From NCBI GenBank assembly GCA_965215615.1, contig OZ244068.1, positions 1,674,001 through 1,738,000 on the forward strand: DNA of 64,000 nt. The letters are read 5' to 3'. Positions 25,991 through 32,726 of this stretch are shown here, in pieces. The DNA comes from CBDATA01 sp965215615. GTDB taxonomy: Bacteria; Acidobacteriota; Vicinamibacteria; Marinacidobacterales; Marinacidobacteraceae. The notes beneath the pieces were generated by a model. The model had not been told where the DNA came from, did no database searches, and saw only the letters and a program-made list of their open reading frames with translations. Position numbers and translations under genes: made by a program. Each line of letters opens with the position of its first letter. Within the stretch, counting starts at the first letter, position 1.

Positions 25991-28900
25991 TCAGTCCTCC
26001 TGATTGGGACGGGGAGTGAGACGCGGGGGGCCGCCGGCGCGGAGCTCATCGCCCAGTGGGCCGATGCGGGCACGCACCGCATCCCACGCGGCGATCCGCT
26101 CCCCGTACTCGGCGGCGAGCGCCTCGATGCGGGCAAGGGTTTCCGGTCCGGGGGCCTCGGTGTAGGCATCGAGATTTCGCGCGATCGCCGCCAAACGGGC
26201 GAAGAGCGGCCGGGGCCAGGCACCGAAACCGGGCCGGCCCTCGTTCCGGGAGAGATTTCGGGCCGCTTCGGTGGCCGCCTCGTGGAATTCGCCGACCCGG
26301 GTCTTGAGCTCGCTGTCCGGCTCTTCGGCGAAGGCCGCGACCAGCGCTTCGGCTTCTTCGGCGGTGGCTTCCGCCTGCTCGTTAGCGCGATGCATCCCGG
26401 AAATCATCCCGGCGAGCCGCAGGAGCGCCGCGTGGTTCGCCCGCCGGTCGGCATCCGAAATCCGGATGCGCGGGTCTTCGGAAACCCGGACGGTCTCCTC
26501 GGCGGAGGCCTCGCCGCTCTCGATCCGGACCCGGTACTCGCCGGGGAGCGCCCGTGGGCCGGCCGGCGGGCCGCCGAACCCCTGCCCGCCTCCGGGAATC
26601 GGCGAGTCGTGACGAAGGTTCCAGTTCACCCGGTTGAGTCCGGGCTCGAAGTCCGCTTCGAGGGTTCGCACCACCATCCCCCCGGCGTCGCGGACCGTGA
26701 CCTCAGCCTTGCCGGCGGTGGACGCATACACGTGCAGCAGCGCTCCTTCCGGAGGGTTCTCCGCGAGGAAGAACTTGTGACCGGTGTTTCCCTTGTGGTT
26801 GTAGATGCGAAAGGCGTGAGCCTCCCGGATCGGGAAAAGGTGGAGCTCCTTCTCGAAGACCGAGGCATCGAGAGTGGTGAGCGGGGCGATGTCGTCGGCG
26901 ATCCAGACGCTCCGGCCGTGAGTGCCGAGAATCAGGTCGTTCTCCCGGGGGTGGATCGCGAGGTCGTCCACCGGGACGGTCGGAATCTGGCCGCCGATCC
27001 GGTGCCAGTTCTCTCCCCGGTCGAGGGTCAGATAGACGCCGAATTCGCCGCCCGTCACCAGGAAGTTCTCGTTCTCGTGGTGCTCGCGGATGACGTTCAG
27101 CGCAGCTTCCGGCGGGAGAGCGGCCGCGAGCGAGCGGAAACTGTCTCCGTAGTCCTCGCTCGCGAACACGTAAGTCGCGTAGTCGTTGTTGCGGTGGCCG
27201 TCGAGCGTCACATAGACCCGCGAAGCCGAATGCGCGGAAGCGACCAGCCGGGTGACATAGGTCTGGTCGGGCACGCCGGGGAGATTCCCGGTCAGGTTTT
27301 CCCAGGTTTCGCCGCCGTCCCGACTCCGCTGGAGGTTGCCGTCGTCGGCCCCCACATAGATCACCCCCGCTTCCACCGGCGAGACCGCGATGGTCACGAT
27401 CTGGCCGAAAGTCGAAATCCCGTCATGGCGGGAGAGGGTGTCCTCGGTCACCGGCGCGCCCATGATCGGCAGTTCATCGCGGTCGAGGCGCTTGGTCAGA
27501 TCTTCGGTACGGGTCCAGGCATCGCCCCGATTCTTCGAGATGAAGAGGCGGTTGCCTCCGTAGAAGACGGTGTCGGGGTCGTGCGGGGAAACCACGATCG
27601 GGCTGTTCCAGTCGAAGCGGTAGCGCTCGCCGTCCGCTTCCGGCTCGGGCCGGATCGTCTTGGTCTCCGAGGTAAGCCGGTTGAGGCGGCGCAGGTTGCC
27701 GTTCTGGGATTCGATATAGACGGTGTCCGGATCGTCCGGAATCACCTGGGTGTAGAAGCCGTCGCCCCCGCCGATCCGGAACCAGTCCTCGTTGCTGATC
27801 CCCTGCCGGAAGAGGGTCCGCGAGGGGCCGGCCCAGCTCCCGTTGTCCTGAAGTCCCCCATAGACGAGGTAGGGAGCGTTCATGTCGTAGCCGATCTCGT
27901 AGAACTGGCCGAGCGGGATCGTGTTCACGAAGTCCCAGCTCCGCCCGCGATCCCACGAGAGATGGATGCCGCCGTCGTTGCCGAGCACCATGTGGTTCGA
28001 ATCGGCAGGGTTGATCCAGAGCGCGTGGTGATCCACGTGGATGCGCTGGACCCAGTCGGTATCGAAGGTTCGCCCGCCATCCTGCGAGTAGTGCATCCGG
28101 GTTCCCAGCACCCAGATGCGCTGGTCGTTGTTCGGGTCGATCCGGATCTGACTGTAGTACATCGGCCGCGGGTTGGTGTCGCTCATCCGCTCCCAGGTGA
28201 GTCCACGATCCTCCGAGCGGAAAACGCCGCCTTCGCGGTTTTCGACGATCGCATAGACGACGCGCGGATCGCGGCGATAGACCGCGAGGCCGATCCGGCC
28301 GGTGTCGCCTTCGGGGAGGCCGCCCCCGAGCTTCGTCCAGCTCTCGCCGCCGTCGGTGGTGCGATGGATGCCGCTCCCCGGCCCGCCGCCCGCGAATCCG
28401 TAGGCGCGCCGTCGCCGCTGGTAGAGCGCCGCGTAGAGGATGTCCGGGCTTTCCGGATCCATCGCGATCTCCACCGCTCCGGTGTTCTCGTCCCCGTGAA
28501 GCACCCGGTCCCAGCTCGCGCCGCCGTCGCGGGTCCGATAGACACCCCGCTCGTCGTTCGGCCCCCAGAGATGGCCGAGCGCGGCGACATACACGGTGTC
28601 GGGGTCAGCCGGATGGACCAGAACCCGGCCGATGTGGTGGGTATCCGCGAGTCCCTTGTGCTCCCAGGTGGTCCCTCCGTCGCCCGACCGATAGACCCCG
28701 TTCCCCCACGAACTGCTCTGCCGGTTCGCGGGCTCCCCGGTCCCCACCCAGACGACCGAGGGATCCGAAGCGGCCACCGCCACCGAGCCGATGGAAGAGA
28801 CTTCTTCGTTCTGGAACTGCGGAATCCAGGTCGTGCCGTGGTTCATCGTCTTCCAGAGACCGGCGCTCGCGGTGGCCACCCAGAAGGTCTTCGGATCGGA

Positions 28901-29071
28901 CTCGACGACCGCCAGATCATCGATCCGGCCGCCCATGATGGCCGGGCCGATGTTCCGCCACTCGATCCGGTTCAGGATGGATTCGACCTGCTCGGGGGTC
29001 TGCCCTGCCGCCGGAAGCGCCGGCAACACGAAAGCCACGAAGAGCAGGGCACGTGCGAAAGGAACGTTCAT
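25991..29071 (-). CDS. Secreted VPS10/BNR-repeat beta-propeller protein
   Basis: A 1026-residue exported protein. The signal peptide is ARALLFVAFVLPALPAAGQ. The rest up to about residue 760 consists of BNR/Asp-box beta-propeller blades: SAGLWKTMNHGTTW, VYRSGDGGTTWEHKG, IHRTTDGGESWTKLG, LQRSRDGGETWENLT. Such sortilin/VPS10-like proteins are common in Acidobacteriota, Bacteroidota and Gemmatimonadota and are often annotated as glycosyl hydrolases without proof. The C-terminus is a helical region (ALLRLAGMISGMHRANEQ). The ATG at 29071 is preceded by GAGGAGG 6-7 bases upstream, the best ribosome site in the region, and by TACGCT; a longer frame to 29137 lacks these. First gene of the amidohydrolase operon. 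Confidence 0.87.
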   Translation of the reverse strand: MNVPFARALLFVAFVLPALPAAGQTPEQVESILNRIEWRNIGPAIMGGRIDDLAVVESDPKTFWVATASAGLWKTMNHGTTWIPQFQNEEVSSIGSVAVAASDPSVVWVGTGEPANRQSSSWGNGVYRSGDGGTTWEHKGLADTHHIGRVLVHPADPDTVYVAALGHLWGPNDERGVYRTRDGGASWDRVLHGDENTGAVEIAMDPESPDILYAALYQRRRRAYGFAGGGPGSGIHRTTDGGESWTKLGGGLPEGDTGRIGLAVYRRDPRVVYAIVENREGGVFRSEDRGLTWERMSDTNPRPMYYSQIRIDPNNDQRIWVLGTRMHYSQDGGRTFDTDWVQRIHVDHHALWINPADSNHMVLGNDGGIHLSWDRGRSWDFVNTIPLGQFYEIGYDMNAPYLVYGGLQDNGSWAGPSRTLFRQGISNEDWFRIGGGDGFYTQVIPDDPDTVYIESQNGNLRRLNRLTSETKTIRPEPEADGERYRFDWNSPIVVSPHDPDTVFYGGNRLFISKNRGDAWTRTEDLTKRLDRDELPIMGAPVTEDTLSRHDGISTFGQIVTIAVSPVEAGVIYVGADDGNLQRSRDGGETWENLTGNLPGVPDQTYVTRLVASAHSASRVYVTLDGHRNNDYATYVFASEDYGDSFRSLAAALPPEAALNVIREHHENENFLVTGGEFGVYLTLDRGENWHRIGGQIPTVPVDDLAIHPRENDLILGTHGRSVWIADDIAPLTTLDASVFEKELHLFPIREAHAFRIYNHKGNTGHKFFLAENPPEGALLHVYASTAGKAEVTVRDAGGMVVRTLEADFEPGLNRVNWNLRHDSPIPGGGQGFGGPPAGPRALPGEYRVRIESGEASAEETVRVSEDPRIRISDADRRANHAALLRLAGMISGMHRANEQAEATAEEAEALVAAFAEEPDSELKTRVGEFHEAATEAARNLSRNEGRPGFGAWPRPLFARLAAIARNLDAYTEAPGPETLARIEALAAEYGERIAAWDAVRARIGPLGDELRAGGPPRLTPRPNQED

Positions 29072-29129
29072 GGGATTCCTCCTCGTGCGAGCGTACACCA
29101 CATGGACTCGGGAACCCCGGAGGCCCGCC

Positions 29130-29390
29130 TTGCGCACCGTGAACCTGCGTTACGCCAAGGCCCACCACTCCCGCCTCGTGCGCGAAGCGGTGAGCGGGCA
29201 GCCGTTCGTCATCGCCCGCGCCGGGAAACCGCTGGTGCGGGTCACGGCCATACCGGAGGAGACCCCGGCGAAGCGACTGATCGGTTGTCTCGACGGGCAG
29301 TTCTCGGTTCCCGACGACTTCGACACCATGATGGCGGATGAGATCCAGGCGATGTTCGAAGGCAAGCCCAAGGAACCAATCCCGAAATAG
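29130..29390 (+). CDS. Phd/YefM-type antitoxin, tandem duplicate without its own toxin
   Basis: An 86-residue copy of the antitoxin that follows, read from TTG 29130 with GGAGG 7 bases upstream. It matches the second copy through the DNA-binding core (SRLVREAVSGQPFVIARAG, VTAIPEETPAKRL) and diverges at both ends: LRYAKAHH against MHHAKTHL, and a tail of KPKEPIPK. No toxin follows before copy 2. It may be an extra repressor/antitoxin or a decaying duplicate. It lies 58 bases from the divergent VPS10 start. Confidence 0.65.
   Translation: MRTVNLRYAKAHHSRLVREAVSGQPFVIARAGKPLVRVTAIPEETPAKRLIGCLDGQFSVPDDFDTMMADEIQAMFEGKPKEPIPK
29181..29296 (+). repeat. Direct repeat shared by the two antitoxin genes (mate 29476-29591)
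   Basis: These 116 bases are identical to 29476-29591, an offset of 295. On both sides the copies differ at many third positions, so the perfect block looks like a gene-conversion tract inside an older duplication. Confidence 0.85.
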
Positions 29391-29424
29391 ACTAAGCTGA
29401 CTGAACTAACCCCGGAGATCCACC

Positions 29425-29700
29425 ATGCGCACCGTGAACATGCACCACGCCAAAACCCACCTCTCGCGTCTCGTCCGCGAAGCGGTGAGCGGGCAGCCGT
29501 TCGTCATCGCCCGCGCCGGGAAACCGCTGGTGCGGGTCACGGCCATACCGGAGGAGACCCCGGCGAAGCGACTGATCGGTTGTCTCGACGGCCAGTTCTC
29601 CGTACCGGACGACTTCGACACCATGATGGCGGACGAGATTCAGGCGATGTTCGAGGGCAAGTACAAGGGCGTTCTCGATGAGGGACACGAACAGGAGTGA
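29425..29700 (+). CDS. Phd/YefM-type antitoxin of a VapC toxin
   Basis: A 91-residue antitoxin. The N-terminal half is a Phd/YefM fold that binds the operon promoter (MRTVNMHHAKTHLSRLVREA, then PFVIARAGKPLVRV), and the acidic C-terminus (FDTMMADEIQAMFEGKYKG) would wrap the toxin. CGGAGA lies about 8 bases before the ATG. The stop overlaps the toxin GTG in GTGA, the usual arrangement that lets antitoxin be made first. TAGACT and TAAGCT boxes lie 25-37 bases upstream. Confidence 0.88.
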   Translation: MRTVNMHHAKTHLSRLVREAVSGQPFVIARAGKPLVRVTAIPEETPAKRLIGCLDGQFSVPDDFDTMMADEIQAMFEGKYKGVLDEGHEQE

Positions 29701-30089
29701 AATTTCTTCTCGACACCCACGTCCTTCTCTGGGCCACGAGCATTCCGGAAAAACGGACCCCGGAACTGCTGGCGCTTCTCGAAGCACCCCGAACGGAGTT
29801 GTTTTTCAGTGCGGTATCCATCTGGGAAGTCGCGATCAAGAACCAGCACCATTCGGGGAACCTCTTTTCTGCCGACACGCTCCGTTCCAGGCTCCTTGAA
29901 GTCGGATGCATCGAACTCCCTGTCACCAGCACCCACGCGGTCGCGATCCGGAACCTCCCTCCGATCCACAAGGATCCATTCGACCGGCTTCTGATCGCCC
30001 AGGCTCAGGTAGAAGGAGTCACCCTACTGACCGCGGATCGGACCATCGCGCGGTACCCCGGCCCAATCCGCCTGCTCGGGAGGCGCTGA
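29697..30089 (+). CDS. vapC: PIN-domain toxin, VapC family
   Basis: A 130-residue PIN-domain ribonuclease toxin. The acidic metal site is complete: Asp6 (FLLDTHVLLW), Glu44 (SAVSIWEVAIK), Asp96 (KDPFDRLLIAQA) and Asp114 (LLTADRTI). Members cleave tRNA or rRNA and stop translation when the antitoxin is degraded. The form FLLDTHVLLWA with SIWEVAIK is the subfamily normally paired with Phd/YefM-type antitoxins, which fits its neighbour. The GTG start overlaps the antitoxin stop. Confidence 0.9.
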   Translation: MKFLLDTHVLLWATSIPEKRTPELLALLEAPRTELFFSAVSIWEVAIKNQHHSGNLFSADTLRSRLLEVGCIELPVTSTHAVAIRNLPPIHKDPFDRLLIAQAQVEGVTLLTADRTIARYPGPIRLLGRR

Positions 30090-30303
30090 CGCGCGGAGCG
30101 TTGCTGATTTCGCCTACGCGACGCGGCCTGTCGCGGTGGCCCCGGCTTGATCTGGCGGCAGAGAGGCGGGCCACTCGCTCGGCGATGGCGTGGATGCCAT
30201 GACGGATCGCCTGACGTTCCTTGCTGGCGGTCCGCTGCCCGGTGAGGATGAGCCCGGCAAGACTCACCCCGACGGCGAGGATGGCGTAGAACTCGGGGGT
30301 CAT
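30019..30303 (-). CDS. Small single-span membrane protein, C-terminus probably frameshifted
   Basis: The first 50 residues are convincing: a membrane helix (EFYAILAVGVSLAGLILTG) then an amphipathic stretch (KERQAIRHGIHAIAERVARL), the layout of common small hypothetical proteins that end soon after such a stretch. Here the frame instead runs on as Arg-rich non-protein-like sequence and overlaps the VapC gene by 71 bases. In the neighbouring frame a TAG occurs at 30114-30116; loss of one G from the GGGG run would end the protein there. So the true product is probably about 60 residues or the gene is damaged. It has a TACGAT box 7 bases before the ATG. Confidence 0.45.
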   Translation of the reverse strand: MTPEFYAILAVGVSLAGLILTGQRTASKERQAIRHGIHAIAERVARLSAARSSRGHRDRPRRVGEISNAPRVSASRAGGLGRGTARWSDPRSVG

Positions 30304-30310
30304 GCGCTGA

Positions 30311-30338
30311 ATCGTACGCCGACCCCCCTTTCTGTCAG
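30311..30338 (-). promoter_or_regulatory. Candidate promoter (CTGACA, 16 bases, TACGAT), leaderless
   Basis: On the minus strand CTGACA (30333-30338) and TACGAT (30311-30316) are spaced by 16 bases, and the -10 box ends 7 bases before the ATG at 30303. This is the best two-part promoter among the leaderless starts of the window. The remaining bases 30339-30395 show nothing further. Confidence 0.5.
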
Positions 30339-30395
30339 CACTCGTGAGACACTCGGCCGGATATGGTCAGAACAGTATATCGTCCGCGTCGCCGG

Positions 30396-31901
30396 TCATC
30401 GGTCGATGTGCTCTGGGGGCGAACCTTTCGGAGGTATCGGAAGAAATCCCTCGTCACCGCTCGTCTGTTCAATACGCCTGTAAATCTCCATCATATTTTC
30501 CCCGTAGCGCTTGAGTTGAAGATCGCGATCAGCTTGCGCCTCCTGCGATTCGAACTTTTTTTTGACCGACGGAAGTTTCTTCCAATCATCAAGCTCCTTC
30601 AGCCCCCCGCGCGTGGCTTCGCGTACAGCTTCCCACACGATCGGGTTCGTCATGCAGATATTTCTCCAAGGATCTAGTCTCATCTCTTTTCGAATCTCGT
30701 CACGTAGTTCTCGCAACGCCTTTTCTGCTTGAGTGGGATCAAGTCGTTTCTTTTGCTGCCAGTCAACCCGCGCTTTGGCTGACTTCTGTGCCACCCCGGT
30801 GTCGCCCGACTCCGCCTTCTGACCCGTCTTTCGCACACCGATTCCTTCGGCCGACGTAAGCTTCGCGATGTCCTTGCGCAGACTATCGAGCAGTTCTGCC
30901 AGACCGCGTTCGATATGCTCGTGAACCCTGGCATCGAGCCGACCCATCCGGTCCTTGATTCCAGAATCCAGGCCGTCCAGCCTGGCGCTCCATTCCTTGC
31001 GACTCTCGTTCTGCTCCACCGCACCTGAGATCTTCCGAAATATGTCTTCGATGCGCTTGTAGATCTTGTGAATCTTTTCGTGTTCTCCGACGACCACAGC
31101 CTTGACTTCGTCGTGGACTTTACCGACCGTTTTGTGACGCTCTCCAGCAATCAACGCCGCGATCTGATCCGTTATTTCGCTACCTTTCGGCAATTCGTCA
31201 AGCGTCTTGATCAGTTCCTGGTTTTTCTCCTGCCGCTTCTGAAGTTCAACGCGTAATTCCTTCTCGTTCTCCTTCAGCTTGCGAATCGTCTCATCTCGAT
31301 CTTGAATCTTCTCGAGGAGTTCTTTGCGGTCGGACTCCGCTCGCTCCCGTTCTTTCGATACAGAACGGGGAGAAGGAAGGTCGTCAACCCTTGCGAGCGC
31401 CTCCTGGCACAATTTTTCCAGATTTTCGATCTTGTGCTTTTGCGGAAATTCGGGATAGGCCAGGTCCGTCGCATGCAAGATGGCACTGGCCGCAGATCGC
31501 AGCATGTGCTTGGTCAGTTGCCGTGAGTGGTTTGCACAGTTTCGAAGTTCCTGGATATACCAAAAAAGTCGCGAGAGTTCATAGCAGCGACGCTCGATCC
31601 ATTTCCTATTGATATTGTTGTGCTTTTCCAGTTTGTCTTCGAACACACCGGGCAATTTCCAGAAGGGCATTCGTCCTTTGGTCGTTTCGATGTCACGGCG
31701 CAGGACTTGCAGTGTCTCGAAATCCGGGTTCTCTCGTGGATCTCGTACTCTCGGGTTGAAGTTTCGGACACACTTCATTTTGACGAATATATCGACCGTT
31801 CTTCGATGAATATCTTCTGCGAGTTCGATCAGCAGAGTCATATTGTTGGGTTGGAGCAGCTCGTTATAGGCATCTCGGAGCTCCTCGGGTTTCAAGCTCA
31901 T
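30396..31901 (-). CDS. HEPN-domain plus coiled-coil protein, candidate RNase effector of a defence system
   Basis: A 501-residue protein I cannot name. Residues 1 to about 150 are all-helical and end in ELRNCANHSRQLTKHMLRSA, which contains RNxxxH, the catalytic motif of HEPN ribonucleases (here R-N-C-A-N-H). Residues about 170-260 and 270-350 are long charged coiled coils (KERERAESDRKELLEKIQD). A Lys/Arg-rich helical C-terminus follows (LRDEIRKEMRLDPWRN). The base composition is clearly different from its neighbours, near 50% G+C by eye, with AT-ending codons, so it was acquired recently. The ATG overlaps the TGA of a 22-codon relic of a DUF3320 helicase tail, implying past coupling to such a helicase. 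HEPN proteins in defence systems cut RNA on infection; that role here is inference. Confidence 0.65.
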   Translation of the reverse strand: MSLKPEELRDAYNELLQPNNMTLLIELAEDIHRRTVDIFVKMKCVRNFNPRVRDPRENPDFETLQVLRRDIETTKGRMPFWKLPGVFEDKLEKHNNINRKWIERRCYELSRLFWYIQELRNCANHSRQLTKHMLRSAASAILHATDLAYPEFPQKHKIENLEKLCQEALARVDDLPSPRSVSKERERAESDRKELLEKIQDRDETIRKLKENEKELRVELQKRQEKNQELIKTLDELPKGSEITDQIAALIAGERHKTVGKVHDEVKAVVVGEHEKIHKIYKRIEDIFRKISGAVEQNESRKEWSARLDGLDSGIKDRMGRLDARVHEHIERGLAELLDSLRKDIAKLTSAEGIGVRKTGQKAESGDTGVAQKSAKARVDWQQKKRLDPTQAEKALRELRDEIRKEMRLDPWRNICMTNPIVWEAVREATRGGLKELDDWKKLPSVKKKFESQEAQADRDLQLKRYGENMMEIYRRIEQTSGDEGFLPIPPKGSPPEHIDR

Positions 31902-31966
31902 CCGCCACCCTCCGAGGTCGTCAGCAGGGAGCCTTCTTTCACGAGCGCCCCGTAAATTTCCCTCAT
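31898..31966 (-). pseudogene. Relic of the C-terminal tail of a DUF3320-type helicase gene
   Basis: The 22-codon frame reads MREIYGALVKEGSLLTTSEG plus GG and stop. It matches the end of the full helicase protein at 32727-37418, which closes with DGSLAKEGSLLTIPE: seven residues (KEGSLLT) are identical and the surrounding positions similar, with third-position changes towards AT. Its ATG overlaps the VapC stop (ATGA) and its stop overlaps the HEPN start (ATGA). Most simply, it is what remains of a second, lower-GC helicase gene that once preceded the HEPN gene. Confidence 0.6.
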
Positions 31967-32391
31967 CCTGTCTCTTCGTATTCGTTCAGCATCAACACCG
32001 CCTCGCCATGCATGGAGGACGCGACGGCGTTCGCGAATCGCGAGTCGGCCGTCACTACCTTCGCGCCGACCCGGTGCGCGAGGGCGAGGTACACACAGTC
32101 GTACACGGGATGGTCAAGGGATAGCGCCAAGCGAACGGCATCCGTGCTGACCGTCTCGTCGCCCGCCCAGCGCACCGGAATGCCAGACAGTTCAGCCATG
32201 GCGGTGCTTGCGTGGGCTCGATCGATCTCGCCCACCCGCGCCTTGCGCCACAGCGCATTCGCAACCTCGGTCGCCATCAAGCGCGGCGCATGCAGCTCCT
32301 GGCCGCTCGCCACCAGTTTTCGCGCAGCTTCCGAAGTGCGCTCGTCCACCAGCAACTTGACCGCCACGCTGGCATCCATCACGAGACGCAT
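31963..32391 (-). CDS. vapC: PIN-domain toxin, VapC/FitB family
   Basis: A 142-residue PIN-domain ribonuclease toxin with Asp6 (RLVMDASVAVKLLVDE), Glu42 (ATEVANALW), Asp98 (HPVYDCVYLALA) and Asp116 (VVTADSRFA) forming the metal site. The partner antitoxin gene directly upstream ends in TGATG, sharing one base with this ATG. It sits inside the run between the helicase-nuclease and the HEPN gene, and differs in subtype from the VapC at 29697. Confidence 0.9.
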   Translation of the reverse strand: MRLVMDASVAVKLLVDERTSEAARKLVASGQELHAPRLMATEVANALWRKARVGEIDRAHASTAMAELSGIPVRWAGDETVSTDAVRLALSLDHPVYDCVYLALAHRVGAKVVTADSRFANAVASSMHGEAVLMLNEYEETG

Positions 32392-32651
32392 CAGAACCCG
32401 TCGCGATGGCCGCGGTCGCGGTCCTCCCGGATCAGCTCTTCGGCGGGAGTCTGCTTGCTTCCCCTCGTCTTCTCCCGCAGCCGGTCTGATGCCACGAGGA
32501 AAGCGGCCCGTTTCCCGGCCACGTCGTCGTCGGACGCGCTCTCCAGAATGTGGCGCACCTCACCCTCGAGCGACCGATTGCTCGAGGCGGCGCGACGCTT
32601 GAGACGCTCCACGATGTCATCGCGGAGTTGTCGTACGAGGATCGTCGCCAT
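32391..32651 (-). CDS. FitA/VapB-type ribbon-helix-helix antitoxin
   Basis: An 86-residue antitoxin. The N-terminus MATILVRQLRDDIVERLKRR is a FitA-like ribbon-helix-helix DNA-binding unit (the strand then two helices), followed by SLEGEVRHILESA. The C-terminal tail (TPAEELIREDRDRGHRDGF) is rich in charge as expected for the toxin-wrapping part. The ATG at 32651 is chosen because the family starts there; the frame is open to 32717 but that part has no homology. An inverted repeat lies 17 bases upstream. Confidence 0.87.
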   Translation of the reverse strand: MATILVRQLRDDIVERLKRRAASSNRSLEGEVRHILESASDDDVAGKRAAFLVASDRLREKTRGSKQTPAEELIREDRDRGHRDGF

Positions 32652-32667
32652 GGGTTCGTTCCACGAA

Positions 32668-32684
32668 GCTATCACATGGATAGC
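32668..32684. promoter_or_regulatory. Inverted-repeat operator candidate of the FitA/VapC pair
   Basis: GCTATC and GATAGC form a perfect 6-base inverted repeat around the 5-base centre ACATG, between the helicase stop (32727) and the antitoxin ATG (32651). Ribbon-helix-helix antitoxins repress their own operons by binding such repeats, so this is the likely autoregulation site. Confidence 0.5.
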
Positions 32685-32726
32685 GTGCTCCCTGCGCTCG
32701 ATGGGCGGCGGTCGCACTCACGCTGC

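Noticed and set aside
32652..32717. A longer N-terminus for the FitA-like antitoxin.
   Set aside because: It would cover the operator-like inverted repeat, and the ribbon-helix-helix fold starts at ATG 32651.
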